A stretch of 64,000 bases of DNA from Bimuria novae-zelandiae CBS 107.79. Taxonomy: Eukaryota > Ascomycota > Dothideomycetes > Pleosporales > Didymosphaeriaceae. Made by a program: the position numbers and the translations under genes. Shown one piece after another: positions 1 through 10,968 of the stretch. Below the pieces are notes generated by a model that had not been told where the DNA came from, did not search any database, and worked only from the letters and a program-made list of their open reading frames with translations. The stretch's first letter is position 1. Every line of letters starts with the position of its first letter. The stretch lies in contig ML976668.1 in NCBI GenBank assembly GCA_010015655.1, positions 755,734-819,733 on the forward strand. Direction: 5' to 3'.

Positions 1-819
1 ACGAGCTTTCGCTTTTGTGTACCGATCGAAGACCTGCTCAAGCCACGCAAGGCCTATATCGTTGTTGGTCCATCCATTAGGAGATGTAGTGACGAATACC
101 ACATGCTTCCCAGCCTCAATATCCTCTACCCAGGCCGATTGGAGAGCGTTATTGGCAGCTGCAAATAGTAGCCCTGGTGGCAACGCAGTTCTATTAGCGC
201 AGACGCAAGCTAGGATGGTCATCCACTCTCTGTTGCCATCTTGGAGGGCTGATTTCACTTCCCCGCGGTCCCACATAGCTTTGCTGAAGATCCTTTTGCT
301 TCTTCCAATCACTCCTGTAAGGAAGCCCTTCTCATCCATATTGTACGTGTGACGAGGCTCTATATTGTACTCCTCCATTTTCTCTAGCAAAAGTTGAAAG
401 AATTGCTCGTATTTAGCCCCTAAATCAGCTTGGTGGCGCGCGCGATCTATTCCAGTAACCCAATAGGGGGTGATTTCGACGTTGTAACAGTTAATAAATC
501 GGGTAACCCAGCTTTTTCCTACTAGTTGTTCGCCGTTGGTTTTTGCAATTAATAAAGCAAAATTCTGCAGCATTTCTCTTGTAGGTGGTAGACGACGGCC
601 TGTAAGCTTTTCTATATAGCTTACAAGCTCCAGTTCTTGTTGAGGGGTAAGTTTTCGCCGTTAGAGTTGTTGCTCTTTCATCGGCACGTTTTTGCCCTGG
701 TGTATCCTCCTCAACGTAGTGTCTGGTACACCATATTTTTTCGCTATTTTTCGATACGAGAATTCTTCTCCTGGTCCGCGCGATTCGATTTCTTCAATTG
801 CCTTGTCAATTGGATCCAT
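1..819 (-). pseudogene. pogo-type DDE transposase, partial, one nonsense codon
   Basis: On the minus strand a single frame runs from an ATG at 819-817 to the left edge of the window, 273 codons, with the C-terminus outside. The first 50 residues hold a Psq-type helix-turn-helix with the core RKIAKKYGVPDTTLRRI. It is followed by a CENP-B/Tc5-type DNA-binding region (GKSWVTRFINCY) and the start of the DDE domain (YNMDEKGF near 340, then NGWTNNDIGLAWL near the edge). One TAA at 661-663 breaks the frame; it fits a CAA-to-TAA change of the RIP type. Such proteins cut and paste pogo/Fot1 elements at TA sites. Coding DNA is otherwise little mutated, so this is a recent, lightly damaged copy. The right terminal repeat was not found. 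Confidence 0.85.
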
Positions 820-2257
820 ATTGGCTGAGTTATGGGTGGGTGAAGGATTGGGTGGAAAATGCGGGGGTGCGCCATTTGCCGAACCGCGCCAAGTGCTGAA
901 CCAACATGTTATCGCTCTCTTGATCAATTGTAATGGTTCTATGGATAGGTTTACACAAAATCTTGCACCCCGAGGAGGTGATAGAAGCACAATTGTCAAC
1001 AATCAAATATACTTCCAAATCTCGAGCTTCGAACGGCCGAGTTGCCAATTCAAGTAAATCAAGTCTTTGTCGTATAAATTAAGGCGGAAATCAAGTCTAA
1101 AATAAAGATGTAACTAAAAGATTTAGTAGATTTAATACTATTATTTAGTTATAATAGCGAGCGAGTGTTGCTATAAAAGTTAGCTTATTTAAAGTTATTA
1201 ATTAGTTATAACTTACGGCTAGTATTATATTTAGCCCCTTTTAGCTATCCTATCTTGCACTTAACCCGCTATTTTATTGTTATTGCTTATTCATTAATGA
1301 ACTTTATTAGTGTTTTAGCTATTATAGTTAACTTATCGCGTACTAGGCTGGTAAATGGGTTAGGGTTAGGTTAGAGTTAGATCAGATCCGCACGGACCAG
1401 AACACTAAAAATCTAACCTTTACTTCTTAATATCTTACTTAATACTAACGGTATATTAATACGAATTCAATACAAGATACATATATACATAAAGAATAAT
1501 ATATTTAAATTTTAAGAAATCTATTAACTCTAGCTATAACGTACTCCACAAGCGAGTCGGACCTCTGCCAAGACCCTACTAAAATCTACACTCTACATAA
1601 TAGTATAGAACGCGCATAAATAGTTATAAGAAATTATAGTAGGCTAATTTACTTAGAATTTATTTTTATTTCTTTTTTATACGTGCGTGAATTATGCCTA
1701 GTCTTACTATAGTATCTATAGCACTATTAAGTTAATTTACCTTTATTAGCGTGCACCCTCTTTTTTACTTTTTTTATTACTACGCGCGATAAAGTCTTTT
1801 AGGATAGCTAGCTACTAGCTATTAGTAGCTATAAAAACTTTTTTCTACTATAGTTACTTTTTTTTATACAATTTCTATTGTGTAGTAGCCGTATTAGTAG
1901 CTTAAAGCTAAGTAATTTACTTTTACGCTAATACTAGCTTATGCGTTATTATTATTACGCTTTTTTTAAAGACCTTAATTAGGCTTATTAGAGAACTATT
2001 TAGGTGCCTTTAAATCCTCTTCTTTACTAGCGTTAATTATAATATAAATTTTAAGGTATTACTAGGTATTTACGACTACTACGTACTATTGCGTATAGTA
2101 TAAGGCAAAGGCGTACGTAGACGCACGTTAAGCTTTAATATTACTACTTTTAGATTAAAAGGAATAAGGCTATCGCCTTAAAAGATTTTTTTAAATATTA
2201 TTATAAATTATTATAGCTTTAGATGCGGCAATAAAATAGGGTAAAAATTTAGTTTTA

Positions 2258-2314
2258 GTAATATATATAATATAGTAATATATATAATATAGTAATATAT
2301 ATAATATAGTTATA
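2258..2314. repeat. 17-bp AT tandem repeat, about three copies
   Basis: Three consecutive copies of agtaatatatataatat are followed by a partial fourth. It lies inside RIP-degraded DNA and probably arose after the mutation. Confidence 0.8.
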
Positions 2315-3183
2315 TATTAGATCCTTAGCTTAGCACCTATACGCCTTCTTTAATAGCGAGAAATACCCTATATCTAGTGGCTGCAAGAGGTGCGACAAAT
2401 ATAAAAATATGTAAAGAGTAATAATTTTATTATCCTTATAGTATATATATCTTAAATAGGCTAGATCTTCTTTTCTAGTAATTTTAGATAAATTAAACGC
2501 CTAAGAACTAGGCCAGATCTCTTATTACCTTAATTCTAAATTAATCCTATAGCTTATTTTTAAAGTCTTAATAAAGCTAAGCATTTGAAGGGTAATACGC
2601 TATTATTATATTATTAACGTAAATAAATAGAATAAGCTAATTATTAATATATAAGCGCGAGAAGCCTTTAACACGCTTAAGCCTTAGTAGCTTAACTATA
2701 ACTTAGAACGCATTATACTATAAAAGTAGTATATTCTTTAGGCCGTAAAAGACGTGAAGCACCTTTAAAAGGTTACTATTTACTTTTTTAAAAATACTAA
2801 ATGTCTTAGTGTATAGCTTTAATTAAGTGTAAAGTTAAGGAAGACGTTAGGTACATTATATTATTTTAGTTTTAAGCTATTAATAAAATTTATAAAAAGG
2901 ATGGTATATAGCTAGTAAGTAGTAAGAAGCCTAACTTTTTACTTAACGTTAACTTTTTTAACAAGTGAATTAAGGAGATAGACGTTTGACGTATAAAGCT
3001 ATATTAAGAGCTTATTAGCCACCTGACCTATATTACTTACTAGACACGACTTAACGTTACTTACAGGGACGTCGTCCTTGCTTAATATCTTACTAATCTA
3101 GGATAGTTATATATTATAACTATATAACGCCTTTAGCAACACTTGCTCGCGACTTAACACTACGCTATTAAAGATTCTTATAA

Positions 3184-3253
3184 TAACTTAATTATAAAGG
3201 TTATTTTTAATAATAATAACTTAATTATAAAGGTCATTTTTAATAATAATAAC
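3184..3253. repeat. 33-bp direct tandem duplication
   Basis: Two head-to-tail copies of about 33 bp begin with taacttaattataaagg and differ by one T/C change. The duplication lies in AT-rich DNA without genes. Confidence 0.75.
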
Positions 3254-3819
3254 TATTATACTTTTTATTTTTTAGCGCGTAAGACGCCTCGTACGTAAAT
3301 AATATAAAAATACGTTAAAGCTTATAAGGATAATATTTCTTTCTTTATAGTATAATTATTAACTAAAAGGCGATCGTCTATTGCACTATTATTAAGTCTA
3401 CTACTAAATTAAAGTTACTTTTAATCTCTTTTACTAAATTATAAATAGCAAAGTAGCTTTACTTCTTTAATAGTATTTTATTTAACGTAAGCATAACGCC
3501 TACGATTTACTATAATAATTAATAAATAGTAGAAATTATTAATAAGGATCTAGATTAACTATATATAAAATTTTTAACACGTCGATATCTATTAGACGTA
3601 GATTTAATAAGAGGCAAAGACTTAGTAACTTATTATTAAATAAGTCTCTATAAATAAGATAGCTACTAACGGGTTTACTAAAGTCCTCTTAAAGGCTAAA
3701 TATTAGGAATTTATTTAATGGCTTTATTTTATTAATATCGCGCAACGCCTCTAGGGCAGCGTTAATAATAATAAATTTATATATCTAGTTACCTAATTAA
3801 GCAAGATTTTAGCTTTACC

Positions 3820-3965
3820 TCTCGATCGACATGAAGCTGAGGGGGTGAGTGACGGTTCAGTATAGAAGCTTGGGCCACCCGCGTACGTGCGGCATGTGCA
3901 CGTGATCCACACTATATAGCTCTATAGAGTAGCTTCTTAATCAAAACAACGATTGACTCAACACT
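3820..3965. other. GC-balanced island in RIP DNA, possible LTR piece
   Basis: About 145 bp of ordinary base composition sit between heavily mutated flanks. The island starts with a purine run (gaagctgaggggg, polypurine-tract-like) followed by TGAGTGACGG, and holds CTATATAGCTCTATAGAG. Purine tract plus TG suggests the 3' end of a retroelement and the start of its LTR. No second copy is in the window, so this is inference. Confidence 0.3.
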
Positions 3966-4079
3966 CTTTTCGACGTCACAAATAATAAAGGAATGTAGAT
4001 AATAGTAGCAACTCTAAGCTTACTCTTTATACCATTACATCTTCTACTATTATATTAACTAGGTGCTAAGAAAATACCT

Positions 4080-4520
4080 AGATAACTATTATTTAGTATA
4101 TATAAATAACGCGCTTATATTCTTAGATAGAAGCTATAAAAAATATAGTATAAAGAAAAGGTACGTACTGTAATCTAAAAGCTTAGCGCGACTAGGCTAT
4201 ATCTAAATATTAGGAAATTAGAGTTTTACGTTACAAAGTCAAAATATCTTAGATTTATTACAAGTGTTAATAAAGGGATAAGTATAGATACGGAAAAAGT
4301 TGAGGCCATTAAAGAGTAGGAAGCGCTATTATTAGTTAAGGTGTATATAAAACTTGTTCATTATTATAAGCCTACTTACTAAATTTATTAGGAAGGGGAC
4401 AGAATTTGCCTAGGGTTAAAAATAATAGTAGGCTTTTAACTTCCTAAAAAAGGGCTTCTGTACTAACCCGGCGCTGGCCTACTTCGATCCTAAATAAGAA
4501 TTAGTACCTAAGGCGAGTCT
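4080..4520 (+). pseudogene. Gypsy reverse transcriptase/RNase H relic
   Basis: Plus-strand translation, broken by stops and shifts, matches the C-terminal part of a Ty3/Gypsy reverse transcriptase: RLYLNIRKLEFYV, then KYLRFITSVNKGISID, TEKVEAIKE, and NPALAYFDPK at the start of the RNase H region. In intact elements these lie downstream of the YxDD active site. RIP damage is heavy on the left and fades towards 4520, where ordinary DNA begins. No LTR or duplication could be assigned. Confidence 0.75.
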
Positions 4521-4889
4521 GATTAAAGAGATGCATTTTGAAGAAAATACCAAAGGCGTTTACCCGATTCCGCGAGTGGTAACCAGGCAGGAATGTAAGC
4601 CTAATTCAACACCTACCTGTTGAATCGGACTTGCATTGAAATCAAAATATATATCGACATGTTCGTTTTGTCCATTCCCACTCGGATGCACTCACCGCTG
4701 TGATGGCGAACAGAAGAAGTACAGCTGTATCACAGGTCTTCTTACGCATGTTCCTTCATTTTAGCCACACTTCATCAACAGCCAACTTGCCAAATAAGTA
4801 ACTACATCCACGTACGAATCTACCGCTGGGAAAGACAGGAATTCCTTGAAACTCTCTGGGATGCGCCATTTACACTTAACTTCACGATC

Positions 4890-5231
4890 ATGCCCTTTAA
4901 TCGACGCCCTATATCATACACGCGCAACAACCGCGCTCGTCGCCGTCGCTAGACCGTTAATTATCCCTCGCAGACATGCTCAAGAAGTTCCTCGTTATTC
5001 GACTCCTCTTTCGATTTCAGCATCAAGCCAGACGACGCCGAGCTCTCGAACAACGACTGGGCCGAGCTCGATGAGCGGGAGTGGTGCGACGAAGAGCTAA
5101 TGGACGATGCGCGCCCTGGTCGCAGAAAGAGTGCAAAAGAAGCGGAGGGCGAGGACAAGTGCGATCAGCTCAGAAAACTGTGCGAAGCTATCGATACACT
5201 GGAAGAATGGGGAATCCTACGCGACGAGTAG
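4890..5231 (+). pseudogene. hypothetical acidic protein ORF with one in-frame TAG
   Basis: From ATG 4890 one frame reads 113 codons to TAG 5229, broken only by TAG at 4950-4952. Before the break it reads MPFNRRPISYTRNNRARRRR. After it comes an acidic stretch with SFDFSIKPDDAELSNNDWAE, then a C-terminus with LRKLCEAIDTLEEWGIL. The same frame is also open upstream of the ATG (IYRWERQEFLETLWDAPF), so the true start may lie further left beyond an intron, for which ttcattttag near 4763 is a possible acceptor. The TAG fits a CAG-to-TAG change, and the gene borders RIP-mutated repeat DNA. I do not recognise the family. An alternative is an intact gene whose intron removes the TAG. Confidence 0.45.
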
Positions 5232-5375
5232 GGGCAACATGCGGGCCATGATGAGCACGCTGCTTCAAGTTCATGCGATGCTTGTGTTGCAACTTGGAGA
5301 AGGCTGTCTGACTGAGCGCCGTAGCGCTTTTACAAGCAGCCACTGTTTTGGAATTTCATGGATAAATAATATATG

Positions 5376-5927
5376 AAGTTCTAGGCTGCGAGTTTTAACA
5401 CCATCTTGTGAGATGCAGATGTAGTGAGCGGATACTCCTCATCGAAGCGTCAGCCCCGTCTCACGCTCACGCTGCACAGGCAAGATTTACTGATTATCTA
5501 GCTTGAACGACTTGGTTTCCGTGAAGCGCAATGTCACAACGGCGGTCTAGCACTCGGATATATACTCAAGCGTAATATCGATCATGGAAAGCGGACAGAC
5601 AGCTTGAATATTACCATTGTACGCACTGCAGTGCCATCTCCACATGAAGCTCTCCTCCACTCGCAACCAACCCACGACACCATGCGTACCACTGGAATCA
5701 CCAGCACCGCCAGTAAATCACATACCTATCTCGTCACTGCAGAATACCTTCCCACGTAAACACTCTCCGCACTTTTCATCGCCTCCCCTCCTATATATAT
5801 CCTCCCCAAAATCCCTGGCACTTCTTAACTCCCAGATCCTGAACGGCACGCAAAATCCAACCCGCTACTTCCACACGCCCCGATATAGCCTATAATCTAA
5901 CCCAACCGACCTTGAATTCCACCACAA
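5376..5927. other. intergenic region, upstream of the small basic protein gene
   Basis: No gene is supported. The right half is rich in C and CT runs, as in fungal promoters, and contains the TATA-like block listed below. Confidence 0.5.
5792..5800 (+). promoter_or_regulatory. TATA-like box
   Basis: tatatatat within a pyrimidine-rich stretch about 130 bp before the ATG at 5928. Position and context fit a core promoter of a filamentous fungus; no transcript evidence is available. Confidence 0.4.
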
Positions 5928-6254
5928 ATGCCCCGACCCTACTACTCCCACAACCGCATCCTCAACGGGTGGGACGACGGCTTCAACGCGTGCGCGCCTA
6001 CCTGGGACCACCCCAATAAGCCCACCCGGCCTTATAGTGGGCGGTACAATCAAAAGCTCCGCGACCGAATGGAGTACGATTATGTGCGCGACATTAGACC
6101 CGTAGGCTGGCGAGGAGACGCACACCGGAGAGTGTACCCGCAGCCGCAGGGCACTTTGAGCAACCGTGGAGAGTGTGGGGAAGAAGGGGAGCGGAGGAAT
6201 GGGTTGTGGGCGTCTAGGGCGCCGCGGTGGGTGGGGAGGCTGGGACAGCGGTGA
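5928..6254 (+). CDS. hypothetical small basic protein, 108 residues
   Basis: A single open frame with a good fungal start context (cacaaATGCC), ending in TGA at 6252-6254. The product is rich in Arg, Tyr, Pro and Trp, with no signal peptide or membrane segment; segments such as GWDDGFNACAPTWDHPN and KLRDRMEYDYVRDIRPVGW look structured. A TATA-like box and a pyrimidine-rich leader lie upstream. Codon use is unlike the RIP-mutated DNA and matches neighbouring genes. I do not recognise the family. It could be a real lineage-specific gene or a chance ORF in GC-rich DNA. Confidence 0.5.
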   Translation: MPRPYYSHNRILNGWDDGFNACAPTWDHPNKPTRPYSGRYNQKLRDRMEYDYVRDIRPVGWRGDAHRRVYPQPQGTLSNRGECGEEGERRNGLWASRAPRWVGRLGQR

Positions 6255-6697
6255 TAAGGGGTGTAGTCTTTGCGTAAACGATGGTCTGCGTGCTTGGATG
6301 ATGATAGGGGATGAATGAATGAAGCGAGTTTATATTACAAGTTACATGTACTACTGCTCATGGCACCGATACTCCAACCGCCCAACCCTCAGACTCCAAA
6401 CGACAACTCCAACACTTGGACGCTGTCTCCCGTTTATGTGCGCGAACATACATACAACATACAAAGACAATCGCTCGCGTAAGAGACAGAAAAACAATGC
6501 ATAAAATACCCTTTGAAGGCCAGCATAACGAGCGTTCTATATTATAGTGAGTGTGAGATTACTACGGTAACGATAGTTGCCAAGAGAGTGTGGGTATCAT
6601 CGCGCATCGCACTGCGATCAAAATCCAAACGCAAGGAAAAAAAAAAATGTACGCTACGCGAGAGAAAAGGAACACAACAGAGAAGGGAGAGGGAGGG
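6255..6697. other. intergenic, convergent 3' regions
   Basis: No gene is supported. It separates two genes that point at each other (5928-6254 plus; 6698-7610 minus) and probably holds both 3' untranslated regions. A run of ten or more A occurs near 6640. Confidence 0.4.
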
Positions 6698-7610
6698 CTA
6701 TACAGCATTCATCCTGTCCATCTCCACACCCACTTCCTCCGTCTTGATTCTCTCTCCGTTTATATCCCGCCCGCCTAGCATGCTCCAGATAGACAGGCCC
6801 GCGAGGCCCATTCCGAGGACTAAGAACAGTACCATCATTGCTCGTCCGGCGACTTCGACGCGGCACTGTGCGTCGTAGTCGTCGTGAACCATTGTGGCAC
6901 CCGGTATCGGCACCCAACCGCAACTCCACGTCTCCAGGTCGAACTTCCCGATGTTGTAGCGCATGCCGTCGGTGGGAGAGATTCGATCGGACTTGAGTTC
7001 GATGTAGCGCACATTAACGTGCGAGGAGGACTTGTGGGTTACAAAGATGGAGATGAGCGCAAAGAGGATGAGGACCGTGTTGAAGAAGTGGAGGAACATC
7101 ATGTTGCGGCGGAAGGCGTAGGCTTGAGTCTGGCTCTTGTTAGGTTTACGTAGGTGTATGGGAAAAGGCACTGTTTACCTTCTTGCCGACTTTCCAGTCC
7201 ATGATGACAAAGGCTAGGTGCGAAGCGCCGACGAAGATAGAAATGCCGCCAGCGATGAGAGCTAACTTTGCAGGCGCCGTGTACAAGGTCCTGGGGAGAG
7301 CTGCCACGATGACCGAATCGTTGGGGTTCTCAGCCTTGTACTCGAAGCCAGTGTCGCGGTTGTCTTCGATGAAGTTGATGGTTATTGCTCTGAGTCCGAT
7401 GACAGCGGTGGCGGTTGCGATGAGCAATGACAGGAGGACAGCGAAGAGTATCCGGGTGACATGATATCGTCTCTCCGTGTCGACGGGCTGGTTGAAAACG
7501 GGCTTCTTGACGAACTTGGCTGATATCTTGCCTAACACCGAGGGTATCTTGAACTCTGGTTTCTTCATCTTGTCTAACACCGAGGGTATCTTGAACTCTG
7601 GTTTCTTCAT
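6698..7610 (-). CDS. four-helix membrane protein with N-terminal tandem repeat
   Basis: Two exons on the minus strand: 7610-7179 (144 codons) and 7129-6698, joined over a 49-nt intron with donor GTAAAC, branch CTAAC and acceptor CCAG; acceptor 7136 would also keep frame. The product is about 287 residues. It begins with two copies of a 14-residue basic repeat (MKKPEFKIPSVLDK / MKKPEFKIPSVLGK). Four hydrophobic helices follow: ILFAVLLSLLIATATAVIGL, LALIAGGISIFVGASHLAFV, FLHFFNTVLILFALISIFV and MMVLFLVLGMGLAGLSIW. The second extramembrane loop carries WSCGW and a later QCR, a possible cysteine pair as in claudin-like tetraspan proteins. The family is not recognised; a plasma-membrane tetraspan role is inference. 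The second intron side and frame match make the gene model firm. Confidence 0.75.
7527..7610. repeat. 42-bp tandem duplication in coding DNA
   Basis: Two head-to-tail 42-bp copies with one C/T difference encode the duplicated 14-residue N-terminus of the tetraspan protein. The first copy holds the start codon, so initiation could occur at either of two equivalent ATGs. Confidence 0.9.
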
Positions 7611-7612
7611 CT

Positions 7613-8124
7613 TGCCTAGTTGGGTCCAACGCTTTTCGTTCCTTACTCAGGTGTTGAGGCGTATGTGAAAGAGCGGATGTCAATTCGGATGGTAGCTCGC
7701 AATTAGGAAATAAAACTAATAGAGTTTAGATGCGACCACGAAATTAGAAGCGAGAGTGGAGTTCAAGTAGGGAAGTAGAGGTTGGTGAGGTGGATAAGGA
7801 AAGAAAATGGAGGGAAGAAACACGGCCGTTGAATCTAGGTGGAAACGACACGGATTGATATTTGGAGCGCTGCTGGCGTCGACAGCGATCAAGGAATAGT
7901 ATCACACAACCAGCGTGGATGTTGCTCCGCAACTGTCATCCTCGAACACGTTCGGCAGTGAAGAAAATGGCACGACTGGTACCGGCAAGGAGACGACAAC
8001 TCAGCTTTAATGCTGTGCTACGGGAATAGGGCTGGCTCAGTTCCACGCTTGAATGTCACAGTTGGGAACTGATCTTTTGAGGTGGGTCGGCAATGCGATG
8101 TTGGGTGTTGCGCGATGAGAGTGG
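7613..8124. other. intergenic, no supported gene
   Basis: A 62-codon minus-strand ORF at 7744-7932 is Ser- and Arg-rich without recognisable features and is not supported. Part of this stretch is presumably the promoter of the membrane-protein gene. Confidence 0.4.
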
Positions 8125-8993
8125 TCAGGCTAGCGAGTCGAGACGGGTGACGTTAGAGGTTCGATACGCGCACTGATCAGAATATGCTCGCTTCTTGAGA
8201 GCGCATGTCGCAATAGCAGATGCCGCTAAGGTTAGAGCCAGATCTGAGGCTCTGCGCCTAGGCAGGGCTGAAGGGTTGAAGACGTACCGGGTGATGCTTC
8301 TCCATTCACGTGGCCTGCATCCATCCGTCAACGTATGCGGCTTAAACATGGTTGCTCCGAGCTCGTATGCAACCCTAGTGGGTACATTTGAAAAAGCATG
8401 CTGTAGATCTCCAAGGCATAAAGATGCCTCTCCGCTAAACGCGATCGCCAAACGTTTGGAACAAACCTCTGTGATGTTCTCGGTGCCAGCGAACGAAATC
8501 CGAAGCGTCCCATACTCCCACAAGTGCTCAGTGCCGAAAAGACGTCTCCTTCCAAGAGCCTGCTAGAAGATGCTGTATCTGAGGTATCAATGCCATAAGT
8601 GTCTGTGCCATGAGGCTCAGGCGGGAGGTCAAGATACCCCGTGTTTCGGTGAGCCGGTGTAACGATCTCACCGCTCAAGTACCGAGGAGGGGTTGTCGTC
8701 TTAATGGGAAGGGCGAGTACCTCAGCTGCGATATTAACTGTTGTATCGGCGATGAAGCTGCGGAGACCTGAGCCGTGTAAATGTGATGGTAGATCAAGTG
8801 TCGTGTGTCGCGACTGCCGCGCTAGGTCTCGTGGAAGGAGGTTTGTTAGCACTCGATCGCCATGGCAGTGAGTAGGCCACACAACGGATTCAGCGTGGCT
8901 CTTGGCACCACTGTTGAGGGAGAGCGTGGTGGTGCAGAAAGTACCTTGTGTTGCAGTCGCAAGCGGAAGTGACATCAGGCGCCACCTGGGCAA
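8125..8993 (-). pseudogene. hypothetical protein, divergent from Rtt106, frame change inside
   Basis: A minus-strand frame of 221 codons (8993-8328) overlaps a second frame (8523-8125). The best continuous reading switches between them near 8515: the first half has RHTTLDLPSHLHGSGL and FIADTTVNIAAEVLALPIK, the second has TLRISFAGTENITEV and GDLQHAFSNVPTRVAYEL. The switch has no clear GT donor, so it may be an indel or a missed intron. The start region MSLPLATATQ is followed by a GT that could be a donor, with GTGCTAAC and a CAG acceptor near 8815. The start lies only about 90 bp from that of Rtt106, so the two would share a promoter. I do not recognise the family; it may be a real spliced gene or a decayed one. 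Confidence 0.35.
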
Positions 8994-9082
8994 CGCGCCA
9001 ACCAGCAGTCGCGACGCGCCGTTGGCAGCTGCAACACCAAACTATCATCATCACCAACCCTCAGTGAATTGTGCGTGCAATA

Positions 9083-10523
9083 ATGGCCAGCGCGCACCCT
9101 CACGAGATTGATGTAGCTTTTGAGGGCAACCACGAATTGCGCAAGCGTGTGCATGCCGCTATTGGTACGCTTTGCTATGTCGCACCTTCCTCCTCTCCGT
9201 GAGCTAAACAATTGTCGCAGATCAGAACTCTAAGCAGAGCACGCTGTTCCGCGATATTTCGACATATATTTTGAACCAAACATCCCAAACGACCACCGAG
9301 CCAGTGTCAAAGAAGCGCAAACTCGAAGACAGCAATGGGACACAGAACAGCGCAGCGGCGCCATCGAGCCTGACAAGCTCAGCGACCAAAGCATGGCGGC
9401 AGTACCCCGGCGTCAGCTTTTCTATTCCGCAGAGGAAGAAATTCACGCTCGAGTTGGTGGATAGGAAAGACGGCGGCATACGGGCAGTGGGCGCAGATGG
9501 CAGCGTTGAATTCGCCGTTGCTTGGAGAGACGTCGGTGCGTTTCCCTTGCATACCCCCCAGGCTTTACACTAACACCACTACAGACCAGGTATTCTGTCT
9601 TCCAGTCCCCGAGAAAGCGAAGCGCCAGCACAACTTCATCGTACTACCTGTCCACGGCGACGGCGTGAACCCCGTGCCCGACCACCTCAAAACCTCACCG
9701 CCAGAACCCATAGTATGGACGTTCGAGGAAGCAACAGGCAAGAACATTGTAGAAGGCGAGGACCCCGGCCCGGGGCCCATGGCCGAGGCGATCCACCACT
9801 GCCTACTCCAAGCCGGCACAAACAAGACCGTTGTCTTCCCTGAAGCAGCGCAGTTCGAGAGCGCCATCCCGCAGAGCCACCGCAAGGGCGAGAAGGCGTA
9901 CCACGTCAAGGGCCACCGGGGCAGCAAAGAAGGTGCGCATACACTTACCCTATTTTATATGGATATGTATGCTAACATGCACAGGCTACCTCTTCTTCAC
10001 CTCCGTCGGCATCGTCTGGGGCTTCAAGAAACCCCTCGCCTTCTTCGACTTCGCGTCCGTCACGTCGGTCTCCTACACCAACATCCTCCGCAACACGTTC
10101 AACCTCGTCCTTACCACACAGACCGGCGACGTCGAGTTCGGCATGATTGACCAGACCGACTACAGTGGTATCAATGACTACGTGCAGAAGCACGGCCTGC
10201 AGGACGAGAGTATGGCTGCCGCGAGGAGGGCCCAGAAGCTGAATGTCAATCCCGAGAAGAAGGAAGAGAACGGGGAGAACGGCGCGGCTGCGCAGGTACC
10301 CAACGATGGCTTGACAGAGCTGGAGAGGGCGCAGCAGGAGCTTGAGGATTTGGAGGACGAGGAAGAGGAGGACTATGATCCGGGTAGTGAAGGCGAGTCC
10401 GAGGGCAGCGGGTCAGATAGCGAAGACGAGGACGGAGAAGGGTATGAAGGCGGCGAGGGCGAAGAGTACGAAGAGGGCTATGAGGAAGGCGAGGGCGAAG
10501 AGATGGACGGGCACGAAGAGTGA
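9083..10523 (+). CDS. RTT106: histone chaperone Rtt106
   Basis: Four exons: 9083-9164, 9221-9535, 9585-9932 and 9985-10523, with introns of 56, 49 and 52 nt (GTACGC, GTGCGT and GTGCGC donors; CAG acceptors; GCTAAC branch in intron 3). All junctions keep frame, giving 427 residues. Rtt106 binds H3-H4, especially H3 acetylated at Lys56, and deposits it in replication-coupled and heterochromatic nucleosome assembly. After a nuclear-localisation-like SKKRKLED come the two pleckstrin-homology-like lobes (VFCLPVPEKAKRQHNFIVLP, then GYLFFTSVGIVWGFKKPLAFF and SYTNILRNTFNLVL). The C-terminus is long and acidic (Glu/Asp/Gly repeats), as in the family. Length and domain order are normal and no damage is seen. 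It is the most conserved gene of the window. Confidence 0.95.
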
Positions 10524-10960
10524 TATCGAACTCTCATATGCGACTTCTCGTCACTGCTCGATCGGCTGCCCACGATAAACGCAGCAGTGCATTTGTCACG
10601 AAGTCGCCAGATGCTCAAGCGTCTTCGGCCTTCGATGCCCATACTCTTTCAGTATACCTCAGCTTTCTGAATTCCATTTCTCCAGATTTGCCAAGTCCTT
10701 CCATGCATCGCCGCCCTGCACGAGCAATCTACCACTCATGAGCTTTCCGTCATTAACCTATCTTTTAGACCACCATGTCTGGCGCACCTACTTTACTCCC
10801 TCCCTCTTGCTCCCTCGAGGACCGATTTTCGCTGCGACTCCATTACCCATTCTCGTCGCCTACCCACCAAGCTCGCATTCACACCCCTCCGCGCTCTGAA
10901 ACTTCTTCTCCTAATGCGGTAACCGGCTAAATCGCGGTCACCCGCTACTTCGGATCCCGC
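10524..10960. other. intergenic between Rtt106 and GT90 relic
   Basis: Rtt106 3' region and possible 5' part of the glycosyltransferase relic. An ATG at 10775 opens 51 codons to a TAA, but no later exon joins it convincingly. Confidence 0.4.
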
Positions 10961-10968
10961 GATCGCTA

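Larger units (their letters stand above)
1061..4080. repeat. AT-rich RIP-degraded DNA, no gene
   Basis: This stretch is strongly AT-rich, with abundant TA dinucleotides and TAA/TAG in every frame. It reads as old transposon sequence destroyed by RIP, since it grades into a recognisable Gypsy pol relic at its right end. No intact ORF or RNA gene is visible. Two short tandem repeats and one unmutated island are listed separately. Confidence 0.75.

Noticed and set aside
830..1057. Overlapping ORFs of 72 and 121 codons near the pogo start
   Set aside because: They lie opposite or out of frame to the transposase leader and have no recognisable content.
9565..10193. Minus-strand ORFs over Rtt106
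   Set aside because: Antisense to conserved Rtt106 exons.
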